Shown: piece by piece, positions 11,353-22,121 of the stretch
Numbering within the stretch: position 1 is the first letter of the stretch
Layout: every line of letters begins with the position of its first letter
Assembly: GCA_022457155.1 (NCBI GenBank)
Contig: JAJGOT010000013.1
Span: 1,575,001 to 1,639,000, forward strand
Length of the DNA: 64,000 nucleotides
From: Cladopsammia gracilis
Taxonomy: Eukaryota > Cnidaria > Anthozoa > Scleractinia > Dendrophylliidae
Direction of reading: 5' to 3'
Notes under the pieces: model-generated
The model's database searches: none
The model's input: the letters and a program-made list of their open reading frames with translations, nothing else
What the model was told of the DNA's origin: nothing
Translations under genes and position numbers: made by a program

Positions 11353-11926
11353 TAGAGCAGTTTTCAATTGAGTGTGGTAAAACCAAAACCAAAGTAATTA
11401 CTCTGACCAATCACAGCAGTCGTAAACAATCCAATGAACCAATCAGAGCTCGAAGCAATTACATGTCGGCGCGGCGGCGCCAAGCGCGGGAAAACGCGTG
11501 CGAGCAAATTACGATTGGTTTTGGTTTTACTTCTGATTGGTCGAGAAAGTGGCGCGAGATTTTTTAGCCAATCACAAAGCGTGGCAATAATAATTAATAA
11601 ATAAAATAAATAAATCACTTTATTTAAGTGTCAAGGTATTTAGCGCGCGAGCACTAATTGGGGACACTAAATAAAGAAACAAATATTCAAATAGAACATA
11701 ACATTTTAAAAATCCCAACTGGCAGTAGGCAAACCAGTTGGCTATTTTACAAGCGTGGTCGAGGAGTTGAACTCGGGTCTGCCGTGAAACAACTCCAGCA
11801 AGTGGTTAGAGCGGGACTTGAACCCGGGACCTCCCGATTACAAGTCCGACGCCCTAACCACTCGACCATTCTGCCTCCCATAGCAATTTTGTAATTACTT
11901 TTCATACCCAATTGAAAACTGCTCTA
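11353..11926. mobile_element. TAGAGCAGTTTTCAATTG MITE, copy 1, interrupted by a SINE
   Basis: Ends TAGAGCAGTTTTCAATTG and CAATTGAAAACTGCTCTA, with TA duplications compatible with Tc1/mariner-type insertion. Internal words ACCAATCACAGCAGTCGTAA and GATTGGTCGAGAAAGTGGCG are shared with copies at 14478 and 25457. It is split at about 11586 by the SINE at 11587-11880. Confidence 0.85.
11587..11880 (-). mobile_element. tRNA-derived SINE nested in a MITE
   Basis: On the minus strand the head (11880 downwards) reads GGCAGAATGGTCGAGTGG, an A box, then GGGTTCAAGTCCC, a B box. An AT-rich AATAAATAAA-type tail ends at about 11587. The tRNA-like part has an anticodon-loop look (CTTGTAA), but its ends do not pair as an acceptor stem. 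It interrupts the MITE at a CAAT-like site. Confidence 0.75.
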
Positions 11927-12011
11927 ATACCGGGATTACACTGCTAGCTGTCCCTTTTCAGTCAATCGAGCGGGCGAGCTAATCACGAAACCCCCTCAGT
12001 TCGCATTACTT

Positions 12012-12148
12012 TTCGTTCGCTCGCCGCTCGGATCGCCGATCGCGTATTTGCTCTCCCGCTCGACTATCCAGATAGGGACTTTCGCTCGCTCGCCGATCGG
12101 ATCGCCGATCGCGTATTTGCTCTCCCGCAAGACTATCCAGAGAGGGAC
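12012..12148 (+). repeat. 68-bp tandem duplication
   Basis: Two consecutive copies sharing GATCGCCGATCGCGTATTTG and CTCTCCCGC words. They start near 12012 and 12080 and differ at a few positions. Confidence 0.85.
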
Positions 12149-12774
12149 TGCTGGCAGTCTATACCGGGGTGGAATTTCAGTTTACACGTTTATCCTCTGT
12201 TTTTGCACGTGCTCTGTTTGTGTTTTTAAAAGATGCTTCAGAGAAATTACTTCATGGTATTAAATTCAGTTGATTACTTTGTTACATCACTTTTACATTT
12301 TAAGGTTGGCCAGTAGACATAGTGTCTTAACTCCTGGATCAGACGTCTAGCATGTTCCAGAAATTCAGATAGTGGGAAGCGAAGGATAGGCAGCACGCAG
12401 AAGGAAAAATATCGCGAGTGTTGCATGTACGTTGACGGAGGGGAATATGCGCAAAAGAGAGCGAGGCGAGGAAACCTCACCGCTCTCCCCAGTCTCCCCT
12501 CGTTTTTCCCGCTCGTTCGCGTGCCGGTTTTTTAGCTGCTTCCCGACCCCACAATCTTTACGCCTGGAACAGTGCAGGCTGAGATGCAGAAACCCCTGGA
12601 TATCCAGCGATTGGAAGTCGTGTTTATTTTCTGGCAAATCTGAAACCGTTGTTCAAACCAAACGAAGACAATTCATCATGTTTTACGCGACAAAACACGC
12701 CAGGATTTTCGGATCAATTTGACAGTCTTGTCCAGGTTTCTACGCCCTCCTTTTTGAAAGTAGAGAAGGCCCTA

Positions 12775-12962
12775 GGAATGAGGTTGCAGGGATCCTGGGG
12801 TGCCCGTGACCTCCCCCCCCCCCGGACGAGGTTGCAAGGGTCAGGGGTGCCCGTGAATCTCCCCCCCTAGGAACGAGGTTGCAGTGGTCCTGAGGTACCC
12901 GTGAAACATCGCCCCTGGGGACGAGGTGGCAGGGGTCCTGGGGTGTTCGGGACCCCCCCCCT
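12775..12962 (+). repeat. GC-rich tandem repeat, about 50-bp units
   Basis: Four degenerate units of the type ACGAGGTTGCAGGGGTCCTG followed by GGGTGCCCGTGA and a C tract. Confidence 0.75.
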
Positions 12963-13085
12963 CCTTGTTAGATAATTTTACTAAAACACACCGCGTATGT
13001 CAACATGATAATCTGGTAAGTACCCTGGGTATGACACACTGCGACCCCCTACCCCCCTTTGAAAAATCCTAGCTACGCCCCTGGG

Positions 13086-13384
13086 TTGAACACTTATGTT
13101 CAGGATTGCAGATAATTAGATGCATGACAAATTTAATAAGCGTCACAAAGTGTCCCCTTGCTCTTCTACTCAACTTTAACATCACTTGTTTTCAAAAATG
13201 CAGACAAAAAACGTCACGAAGTGTCCCCTAAATTCTGCTCTTTAAGTAAAGATAAACACGTGCGTTTACCCTAACCTAAAAATAACACTAACACTAATGC
13301 TTACCTTACATTTCAAAAAAGATGGTAAACACTTAGAATTTGTCATGCATCTAATTATCTGCAATCCTGGACATAAGTGTTGAA
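13086..13384. mobile_element. MITE with 48-bp terminal inverted repeats
   Basis: The left end TTGAACACTTATGTTCAGG and following GATTGCAGATAATTAGATGC pair with the right end almost base for base. Internal CGTCAC(A/G)AAGTGTCCCC words occur twice. Confidence 0.85.
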
Positions 13385-13887
13385 TTTAGTCAGTACGTAC
13401 ACCAGCAGCATTTTCGTTCTTGGTCCTTTGCTTTTTATTCTACTGTAATATAAAGAACTCGCAATATCTTACAATTAGTCAGGGAATCGAGTTTAACATT
13501 GTAAAATATGTCAAAGTCAAAGGTTCATATGAGCTAAGCTCGCGTGAATGCGGAACACCTTGCTCCCCTATCTTAGGTGCTCCACCGACCTCTCACCCCC
13601 TGTGTCCAACTCCCCACCCTACCCTTCCTCCACGCCGAAGGTGCTTCGCGTATATTCACGAGTCAGAAATAAACGATTTAGAGAACTTAAAAGGTGAATT
13701 CATTTTTATCGCCCCGTCTTTGTACTTTGCACTCTGTTTTGTGTAAGAGGGTCTTTGCTCAGTCACTACGCATGACTTGGCATTTTGTATTGTACACTGA
13801 GATGATGATCGATTGTTTTGCGGTGGTTGCTTATCCTGCGAATATAGCCGCATCCGAGCGCGCGGCCGGGAGCGATGAGAGACAGGC

Positions 13888-14222
13888 TAGAGTCTCTGAA
13901 TGCTATAGCTCAGAAGGAGGTCGGACACCTTAATGAGAATATATAGCGGAGTAACTGGTCAGCTTTCAATTGAGGTTGGGGTTAGCAGTTCATATAGTTA
14001 AATTTAGACCTAAACAACCCGAGAAGCTAGGTGGTACTTTGGTACGGTAGGCTATGTAAACCTAAGCCTAGCTGGGGTCACAGGTTCAAACCTGAGTGGG
14101 GGTTTCAGGTTTTCTTTTTTACACTTAAAAATTTATTAAAAGTAAAAAGTGTCGACATTACGTTATATAATTCTCAATAAGGTGTCCGACCTCCTTCTGA
14201 GCTATACCAGGTAGACTCTACC
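13888..14222. mobile_element. Inverted-repeat element enclosing a tRNA-like B box
   Basis: Arms CTATAGCTCAGAAGGAGGTC and GACCTCCTTCTGAGCTATA continue through GGACACCTTAATGAGAATAT. The interior has ACAGGTTCAAACCTGAGT near 14080, resembling a Pol III B box, followed by a pyrimidine tract. Confidence 0.75.
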
Positions 14223-14477
14223 GAGAGACAGCTGTATTCGCAGGCTAGTGGAGGCTTTATATACAGTCAAACCCTGTTAACACGGACACCGAAGGGACCA
14301 CATAAACTGTCCGGATAACATAATTAAAAAAACGGCAGTAAGTTACAAGCCCCGCTAGCGGCCTACTTAAATATTCGCTCTGTTATATTTTCTTTTCTCT
14401 TGATAATGGCGTCATGACGACACCAAAACCGATAAAACAAACGTTCGACCTAATTTTCGTTCAATCAAACTGATAGT

Positions 14478-14765
14478 ATAGAGCAGTTTTCAATTGGGTG
14501 TCGTAAAACCAAAACCAAAGTAATTACTCTGACCAATCACAGCAGTCGTAAACAATCCAATGAACTAATCAGAGCTCGAAGCAATTACATGTCGGCGGCG
14601 CCAAGCGCGGGAAAACGCGTGCGAGCAAGTCACGCTTGGTTTTGGTTTTACTTCTGATTGGTCGAGAAAGTGGCGCGAGATTTTTTAGCCAATCACAAAG
14701 CGTAGCAATGCAAAACCAAAGCAATTGTGTAATTACTTTCGACACTCAATTGAAAACTGCTCTAT
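14478..14765. mobile_element. TAGAGCAGTTTTCAATTG MITE, copy 2 (complete)
   Basis: The full unit of about 287 bp without internal insertion, ends TAGAGCAGTTTTCAATTG and CAATTGAAAACTGCTCTA. It serves as the reference for the interrupted copy at 11353 and the truncated copy at 25457. Confidence 0.88.
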
Positions 14766-14861
14766 GTGCAGCTGACTGACTTGGCGCATTTGAGGACATT
14801 ATGGAAATCTACCTCCCATCTCAAAAACTCTGCAGACTCGTAGACTACAGTTCAGTGGACA

Positions 14862-15113
14862 TTGCTGGAGAAGCACGAGACTACTTCTCAGCTACTTCTC
14901 TGGGATCCAACACATGGCTGGCGATCGAGGGGGCGCCCAGCAATTTCTTTCATAGACCGATTAGAGAGAGACACTGGACGGGCACGACAGGAACTCCCAG
15001 TTATCATGTCTGACAAAGGGGAGTGGAGAAAACTCATTGAATCGGTGCGGGTGTGCCCGAAGTATCAGGCAGCATTTAACGAGAAAAACTGTTCGTTGTC
15101 AGACTGTTGTCCG
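14862..15113 (+). pseudogene. LINE reverse-transcriptase ORF, C-terminal remnant
   Basis: The translation contains LLWDPTHGWRSRGRPAISF, then RLERDTG and WRKLIESVR. This is the layout of the C-terminal tail of non-LTR retrotransposon ORF2 proteins (W-P-T-H-G then RGRP, RDTG, W). No RT core remains and there is no start codon, so it is a dead fragment. Confidence 0.65.
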
Positions 15114-15201
15114 CATTAACGGGTGTCCGTATTAAGCAAGTAATGCATGGGCGTTCGGCCGGGACCAAGACAACTGCCTTAATAACGAGGTTCGACTGTA
15201 T

Positions 15202-16754
15202 TCCAATGTAATTGCGTTTATTGGCCACAAAAATGACGACATTTTCAAATACAGTGTTGACACTCATAGGCACGATGTCTGTCAATTGGGCTAGTGCGGT
15301 CGACATATTTCCACCATCACGCCCATACGAGGAGAGATGCCCTCATTTAAAATGTCACAAATTCACTCTGCTACGGATTTTTCCCTTTACATTGCTTGCT
15401 GATTCACAATACAAACCTTAATTATTGTTAGTTATTTTCGCGATTGTAAAAATAAAAACCCGCGAAATTAAAGACCCGCGAAAATAAGTTATCGCAAGAA
15501 AAAAAATAATAACACGGTACGATTTTCTTTCGCCGAATCGCTGGCAAAATTTCCGTCTTCATTTTCGCGATATTACGTGACTTCAACATATTTCATTTCA
15601 ATTCAGTCATAAGTACTCAATCATGCAATCTGATGTTTATTTATTTATTTATTTTTTGTCGAAACTGTCTGCACTAGATCAAGTTCTTGCGATCAAAACA
15701 GACTCAATTAATATTAATTGACTTTGTACTGGATAAGTAAAATGCATGTTTGCTCGGCAGTGCACTCTTCCAATAAGTCCATCGTCAGCTATTTTAAAAA
15801 CTGATTTAAAATTCTCTGACGCACAAAAACAGTCCAGATCTATCAACATCTTTCCGCAAATTGCATTTGCTCCGCACTCAAATGATCCGCCTCGCCGAGA
15901 GGAGACACGCGAAATTACGCACGAAATCACAACTGAACTCAAGCAAAACATAAACAGTGCCAATTATCACGGTTGGCGTTTATTGGTCGACAGTTATTGT
16001 TTGCTTAACAATACATGTTTTGAACCCTATATCTTCTTTACGCAAACCAATAAACACAAGAAAATTGAATTAAGCAACGTTCATTTAACTCAAGTTTAAT
16101 TGTTGAAAACTGAAATTTCGTCAACAAATTTCAATAAAAGTAGGAAATTAAACTTAGATGTTTATCTAGGTTTTTCCGTTGAAACCATTCACAGATAATT
16201 TTTGGCTACGTCTAACGGTTCCGTTGCAAACTGCAGGGGTCGAGAGTTTCTGTTGAGTTTTGGCACGTACTTTATTTATATTTTACAATAATTTACAACT
16301 CTGCCAGCATAGTCAAGTTTTTTTAGAGTAAGTCAATTATAAGTCGAGAGATCCACAAGTAGCTATTACCTTTAAAACGTTTCGGTCTAAAGAAGCGATT
16401 TAATTAAAAAGCCTTTTTTTCTATTCTTTTAAATAGCAAACGTTAAAACATTCCGATAAGTCGTGTATTCACCAATCCTGCGAAAGTATTCTAACAATGG
16501 AATTGCTTCTAACAATGCCGAGGGTCAAGGGTGCGTTAAACTGCCAATGCTAATTTAGTTTATTATGCTGTAACTGCAAGCTTGGAGACAGTATACGTGC
16601 GTCTAGAAACCATTTAACTGGTTGATTTGTAAACGTGCCAGAATTTAAAGTGACGTTAATACACCGCGATGTTTATAGTTAGTCATATACGCAGTGAGCC
16701 TCGAGCAGAAACGTTAAACCGCCGCTGATGTGAAGACAATCTGAGAAACAGAAA
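15202..16754. other. Intergenic, upstream of the NHL gene
   Basis: 15440-15590 has CGCGAAATTAAAGACCCGCG and related CGCGA-rich words, which look repeat-derived. The rest is AT-rich with no supported exon. No clear core promoter was identified before 16755. Confidence 0.45.
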
Positions 16755-18170
16755 ATGCCAAACAATCTTGATCTTAAAGTGTTGAGCTCGATTCACGAAA
16801 ATATGCTTCAACGCCACATTCCGTCGGGCTTACTCCAGTTCAGTTCTTCAAATCCAGTTGAATTTTTAGCGGCTGTCAACGGTTTCCACGATAGTTCTTC
16901 TTCTGAACTCTCCGAAAAAATGGCCACGACTTTGATGGTCCAGAATGGTGTGCTGGAAACCAAAGCGACCCTTTGTACATCTGTGGCTAATGAGATTCCC
17001 TGTGATAATAACACAAACTTGCCGAAAGACACTCAAATCTACTGGAACATCTTTTCTGAAAAGGCTGTTCGCAAAGCGCAGGACAAGACAGCGAGGAGTG
17101 TCAATTCCTTGAAGGACATTGAGATAAACAGTTGTTTGAAAGTCCACTCCAGTTTACCCCAAACAACGCAATTAGTGGAATTGAAAAACCACTTAAACGC
17201 ACAACATGGAGTTTTTGAGATGCATAACATTTCTATTGTCCATGACAAATGTGATACGGGTGTGAACGGTACAGAATGGCCACAAACTGCGAGCGAAGCC
17301 AAAATATTGTCCCACGACAACGATAAACCGCCACTGTTCAAAATATTGTTCAGTACTGGGCAAAAAGGCGAAGGATTCGGCGAGTTTGACGAACCTGTTG
17401 GAGTGACTTTCCATCCAGACGGAGAGATCATTGTAGCAGACTACAATAATGATAGATTACACGTGTTGTCTTGCGAAGGGGAAATAGTTCGGATTCATGA
17501 TCATTACTCGAGAGAGAGCGGAAAGCAGTTTGCATTTATGTCCCCGGCTGGGATCGCGTGCGATCGAGATGGAAACATGGTAGTGGTTCAAAAAGCCAGA
17601 AACCGCGTGGTCGCTCTCTCTCCAGCTGGTACAATTTTACACGCTTTTGGTCGACATGGAAAAGATCAAGGCCAATTCAGAGGGCCTCACGGGGTATCTG
17701 TGGACGCTCATAGCCGTATTATTGTAACGGACACCATGAACTCGCGTATTCAAGTTTTTGACCAAGAGGGAAACTTCCTCTTCATGTTTGGAAACAAAGG
17801 TCCAGGAAAACTAAACTACCCTTGCTATACAATCTACCACGAAGGTCGCTTCTACGTGGCTGACACAGACAATGATTGCGTAAAAGCTTTTGATACCCGT
17901 GGTACGTTTCTGAGGAAGTTTGGAGACGGTTTAAGCGCGCCATCCGGAATCGCAATTTACAAGGATAAGTATCTGCTTGTTTGCGACTACAGTAACGATT
18001 GCGTGAAAGTCTTCTCCTTCAGTGGAAGAATGCTGAACAAAATTGGCACCGCTGGGGACGGGTATGGCGAGTTTTTTGGCCCGGAAGCCATAGCAGTGAG
18101 CTCAGAAGGAAAAATTGTCGTCACTGATAAACTAAACTGTAGGCTCCAAATATTTGGTTTAGTTAATTAA
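16755..18170 (+). CDS. NHL-repeat beta-propeller protein
   Basis: Single-exon gene of 471 aa. Residues 1-190 are Ser/Asn/Lys-rich and match no domain I recognise; there is no RING, B-box or filamin repeat. Residues about 195-470 are six NHL repeats: GEFDEPVGVTFHPDGEIIVA near 209-228, then blades near 259-287, 306-335, 350-380, 393-420 and 438-467. They show the family signature of G-hydrophobic-A/V followed by D-x-N-x-R/C-h-x-h-F (TDTMNSRIQVF, ADTDNDCVKAF, CDYSNDCVKVF, TDKLNCRLQIF). Six repeats make a complete propeller, a surface that in TRIM-NHL proteins binds RNA or protein partners. Without the RBCC module it is not itself a predicted ubiquitin ligase. Start: the first in-frame ATG. Such TRIM-derived NHL genes are expanded in cnidarians (family knowledge). 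Ligand and role are unknown. Confidence 0.88.
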   Translation: MPNNLDLKVLSSIHENMLQRHIPSGLLQFSSSNPVEFLAAVNGFHDSSSSELSEKMATTLMVQNGVLETKATLCTSVANEIPCDNNTNLPKDTQIYWNIFSEKAVRKAQDKTARSVNSLKDIEINSCLKVHSSLPQTTQLVELKNHLNAQHGVFEMHNISIVHDKCDTGVNGTEWPQTASEAKILSHDNDKPPLFKILFSTGQKGEGFGEFDEPVGVTFHPDGEIIVADYNNDRLHVLSCEGEIVRIHDHYSRESGKQFAFMSPAGIACDRDGNMVVVQKARNRVVALSPAGTILHAFGRHGKDQGQFRGPHGVSVDAHSRIIVTDTMNSRIQVFDQEGNFLFMFGNKGPGKLNYPCYTIYHEGRFYVADTDNDCVKAFDTRGTFLRKFGDGLSAPSGIAIYKDKYLLVCDYSNDCVKVFSFSGRMLNKIGTAGDGYGEFFGPEAIAVSSEGKIVVTDKLNCRLQIFGLVN

Positions 18171-19821
18171 GACTGTTATCCACAAGACCAGAAGCTTCTG
18201 GTGAAAGACATATCTATATTTATTTTGACATTTATTAGACATCAGATCGCCCCTAGATGTATATGATAGAATGACAGTCCGACCTTGTCTATTGGCGCTT
18301 GTGTATATAAAGGTATAATTACTGATGTTAAGTACTTTTCCATGCGTTGTCTTTTCATGAGAGTAGAAATTCAAAATAGTTAATTTGCTGATTGTATATG
18401 GCCGGATGCCAATATTATAAAATTCCCGGCAGTCACTGAACAAAGACTGGCACTGTAAACTTGCATCGACAAAAGTAATCATATATAAGTTATATTGACA
18501 AGTCACCTTTAAGTCAAATCAGCTTTTTGCATTAGCATGCTTCAGATCAGCTTGGATCATGTCCTAACCCAAGCAACCGCTGTTTTTATTTGTAAACTTA
18601 GCGCCGGAATTTTCTTATTTTAGAAGTCTCCTAAGTGTTTTCACTGCTGAATTTATCCCGCGATCTGCCCCATTTTAGGAACTTGAGCACAATATGGTTT
18701 CTCTTGCATCTGAGGCGTTTATTTGATACATTTCAGCGTTATAGGTTATGTTGGAGACAAATTTACCAAGAATCGCAAAAATACTGAAATAAGAACAACT
18801 AAATACTCAGTTCCACGCTTGTTCAGTTACGAGAAATGACATCGGTAGGGCCAAGGAAACTCGAAAAGATGCGTGAAATCATATTCTGTGTTACGAAATA
18901 TTTGTCAGGAATGATTAAATGCTTCAAATACACATTAATCCTGCTTGAAAGAACGTTAAATCCGCCTCATCCTTCTTGAAAGAACGTTAAATCCGCCTCA
19001 TTCTTCATGAACTTTATTTTGCATACGATGTAGTAGTCTTAGTAGATGTAATGGACTTGGAGATGTAGTAGACATAGCACTTTTTAATTAAATAAAGAAG
19101 GGTTATTTTGCATACGAAGAGCACTCATCCAGGAAATATAAGCAATGGACTAGCGAAAGTCATCACTGTTTCTGTTTTCGATATCATTTTAGGGCACTGT
19201 TTGAACTGTTAAGGAGCACCCAATGCCGGAATCGTTTCCGTTCTGAAGGTATTCTGACATCTTAAAAATTCGTAATTACCTTCTAGACTACAATCGAGTT
19301 TTCTTTACAAAATGTCGCCTCAAATATATATCGTAACATTGGAAAATTTAACGACTTTTGTTTTCGGATGGCTAAAAAGTGTCGTTTGGGGTACAAAATG
19401 GGGTCAGTAGGATTTTCGGAAAGGAGAAAACAGCTAATGAAGTAAATTTTTAGGGTAAGATTCCAGATTCCATTCCCTAAAATTATCTGTCGCTGAAATA
19501 TTCAGTCAGTTAAGGGAACTGAAAAGGTTAACTGTATTAGCTTTCATATTGTTTCATTTCCTTTTAAGGCACTAAAATGATATGCAAAAAAAAAACAACA
19601 ACAGTATAACGCCATTCCCAGAATTTTCCTAAACCATTTTTTCGTTGGGTGAACTGAATATTTAAAAAAAAAACATCTTATGGAAGGGAATCTTATTTCC
19701 CAAAATTACGAGTTGTTCAGTACACAGTGCCTTTCGAAAAATACCAGCTTGCGGCTTTTTAGAATAAAAAGGACATTTTCATGACAAATCCAACAAAATC
19801 TGATCACAAACCAGAACGTAC
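18171..19821. other. Intergenic after the NHL gene
   Basis: No exon supported. A 31-bp direct duplication (TTGAAAGAACGTTAAATCCGC and following bases) occupies about 18947-19008. GTAGTAG/GATGTAGTAG words occur near 19030-19075. Confidence 0.5.
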
Positions 19822-20264
19822 TCCCGGGGGGGGGGGGGGTACTCCCTATAATGGGCTATACGGGGATGCTCCGCCCGAAAGGGGTACCTTTTTGAGGCTG
19901 GAGGTATATGAAAGGGTCGTGATTTCACGAGTTGAAGTATATGAAAGGGTAGGGATTCCACGAAGAATAGGAAAAGGTACCGAAAAGACGCTGATGAGGC
20001 ATAAGAAAGGTAGGGAAAACTGCCATTTAAGTCTAATAAAAAGCGCCTTTCAAAATAAATCAAACAGACGTACGTAAAGGCTATATGAAAGGAGTACCAT
20101 TTTCATTAAAAGGTATATGAAAGGGGTACCATTTTCAATGAAAGGTATATGAAAGGGGTACCTTTTCTGTCAAAAACGGTATATGAAAGGGTAAGGGTTT
20201 GAACCTCGGGGCGGAGCATCCCCGTACAAAACTTTGTTGGGTACCCCCCCCCCCCCCCCCGGGA
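19822..20264. mobile_element. G-tract MITE, copy 1
   Basis: 443-bp element with ends TCCCGGGGGGGG and CCCCCCCCGGGA flanked by ACGTAC on both sides (19816-19821 and 20265-20270). Subterminal GGGGATGCTCCGCCC pairs with GGGCGGAGCATCCCC. The interior repeats GTATATGAAAGGGTA- and AAAGGGGTACC-type words. Second copy at 53072-53540. Confidence 0.88.
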
Positions 20265-20270
20265 ACGTAC

Positions 20271-20984
20271 CAGTCTTTCAACTCAAAATCTCTTCTCTTA
20301 ACAACATGACAGAAAAAAAAAACAATCAACAAGCTTCTAAACACACCAGTTTTAAGAAATATTTGGTTCCTCTCTTGCGAATGATACACAAGCATTCACT
20401 CAAGCATATAGAATATCGTATGGGAAGAGACGAACTTGCACAATTAAGCGTGCTTAACGAGCGTGAACCGACGAAGACACAAGCGTACTAAACTCAGTCG
20501 AGCGTGCTTCGGGCGAAGGCGGGAAAGCGTTTTCTAAGTATAAACAGATTGGTATCAAGAAATGTTGGTCCCTCTCTTGCGATATCCACAAGCATAAGCT
20601 CAAGCATATAGAAAGGGTAAGGGTACCATCGAAAGCACAATAAAAATAGGTGTCCATATTAATAGAGGTGTCCATATTAATAGAGATGTCCATATTAATA
20701 GAGGTGTCTATTAGCAACGAGAACTGTCCGTAAAAGAGAGGTTTCCGTGTTATAGAGATGGCCGTAAGAAGAGTTCGACTGTATTGGAATACGGCATAGC
20801 ACTGACAAACGTAGTTCTGCGTATGAGTGAACTTAGCTTGTTAAGTGACGTTTTCGTACCCAGATCAGAGCCTTTGTTTCTTTTGGTCACGTGGTCGGTA
20901 AAACGAAGGGTGGATATCATAAAATTTCGGACATCCGGTAGAGCATGAGCAGTAATTACAGATTGTACTGCTAATGCTCAAAAC
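20271..20984. other. Intergenic with fragments of the GTGTCC element family
   Basis: 20640-20790 contains three or more AGAGGTGTCCATATTAATAG units ending in GAGTTCGACTGTA, the right end of the element family at 14262-15201. Two GAAGAGACGA/AAGCATATAGAA-type words occur near 20400-20620. Confidence 0.45.
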
Positions 20985-21478
20985 GATCCCCAGGCCAATC
21001 TCGTCCCCAGAAAACAAAAAAATCTACTTGTGATACCAAAGTCAAATCTTAAGTTTTACGGAGACAGATCTTTTCAAGTTTCTGCTCCCAGACTTTGGAA
21101 CGCGCTACCTGATAACATTAGATCAATGCAATCAAAATAAAAACACTACTTTTTAGAGAAGCTTTTGATTTTAAACGAAACAAAATTTAAACATGTTTAA
21201 CCGTTGGTGTGAATAGGGCATAATAGTTTAAAAATATACACGATTTTATACTGAAGTTATATATGTTTAGAATTATACTAGTTTTTACTATTTTTAGCAA
21301 GACAAATGTGTTTTATTTTGAGAATGAGGTTGATTTTCTCACTTTTACAAGGCAATTGTACTTATTTATTATAAGAATTAGGTTGATTCTTTTAACTTAT
21401 ATGTATACATTGTAAAGCGCCATTGAGCATTAGTAATGAGCGCTATAGAAATTCGATCACGCATTATTATTATGTACC
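20985..21478 (+). pseudogene. LINE (CR1/L2-like) 3' end remnant
   Basis: 21031-21130 translates to LLVIPKSNLKFYGDRSFQVS followed by APRLWNALPDNIR, the conserved C-terminal box of CR1/L2-type reverse-transcriptase ORFs (GDR-F then AP-LWN-LP--IR). It is followed by an in-frame TAA. The tail TAAAGCGCCATTGAGCATTA through GAGCGCTATAGAAATTC to ATTATTATTAT is a typical 3' end of such LINEs. 5' truncated and inactive. Confidence 0.75.
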
Positions 21479-22121
21479 GGAAGTAGAATACAGTGTGCAG
21501 TAGTTTGTAATTTTAATTTCGGTGCGCATTCGTTTTGTTATTAGCCAATGAAAGAATTAGAAGATTTACTGGTGACCAGAGCCCCTCGTTCGGAGAAAAA
21601 ACAAGCGACACTGGGAACGAGAATGATTAAATCGTACTGTTAATAAACATAATATTGCGGATGGTATGGCGATTTTCAAAGCATTGTATTGTATTGTTTA
21701 ATTTGATTGTCACAATATTGGCAATCTTGTAAGGCTTATTTACAAACAAACTGACAATAAAAACTAATGCTGCTTATCCAACTTACACGAAAAAGAATCT
21801 CGCTTTTAGTTCCGACGTGAAGATACAGCATACCATAAATGATCCAGTAATTTAATAATCCGGCAGTTCAGTTATGAACAAATAGGTTAATTCATTTCAA
21901 GAACACGTCTTTTTGGCAAGATATCAGAGCAAAACGACACATGAAAACATCTTCAAATTTTGATGATCCATTTGCCTTAAATTCCCCATTTTCCGTTGAA
22001 GTCACAAAATCATGCCACTTGCAAATTGCATCAGAATGCATCAAAGAAATAGAAACTTTGAAATTTTCTACATGTTTTTTTTTTTTCGCGGTATGAGCCG
22101 CTTAATGAGAAAGACTAAGGC
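21479..22121. other. Intergenic, downstream of the kinase gene
   Basis: AT-rich sequence with no exon supported. It would include the 3' UTR of the minus-strand kinase gene, but no unambiguous AATAAA was found close to the stop. Confidence 0.4.

Larger units (their letters stand above)
14262..15201. mobile_element. TACAGTCAAACC-type inverted-repeat element hosting insertions
   Basis: The left end ATACAGTCAAACCCTGTTAA with ACACGGACACC pairs with GGTGTCCGTATTAAGC and AACGAGGTTCGACTGTA on the right. Inside sit a MITE (14478-14765) and a LINE remnant (14862-15113). The same family is at 33380-35866 and 51672-52450, with fragments near 20640-20790 and 42181-42280. Confidence 0.65.

Noticed and set aside
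11801..11880. tRNA gene (anticodon-like TGT)
   Set aside because: Both Pol III boxes are present, but the 5' and 3' ends do not pair as an acceptor stem and an AT-rich SINE tail follows.
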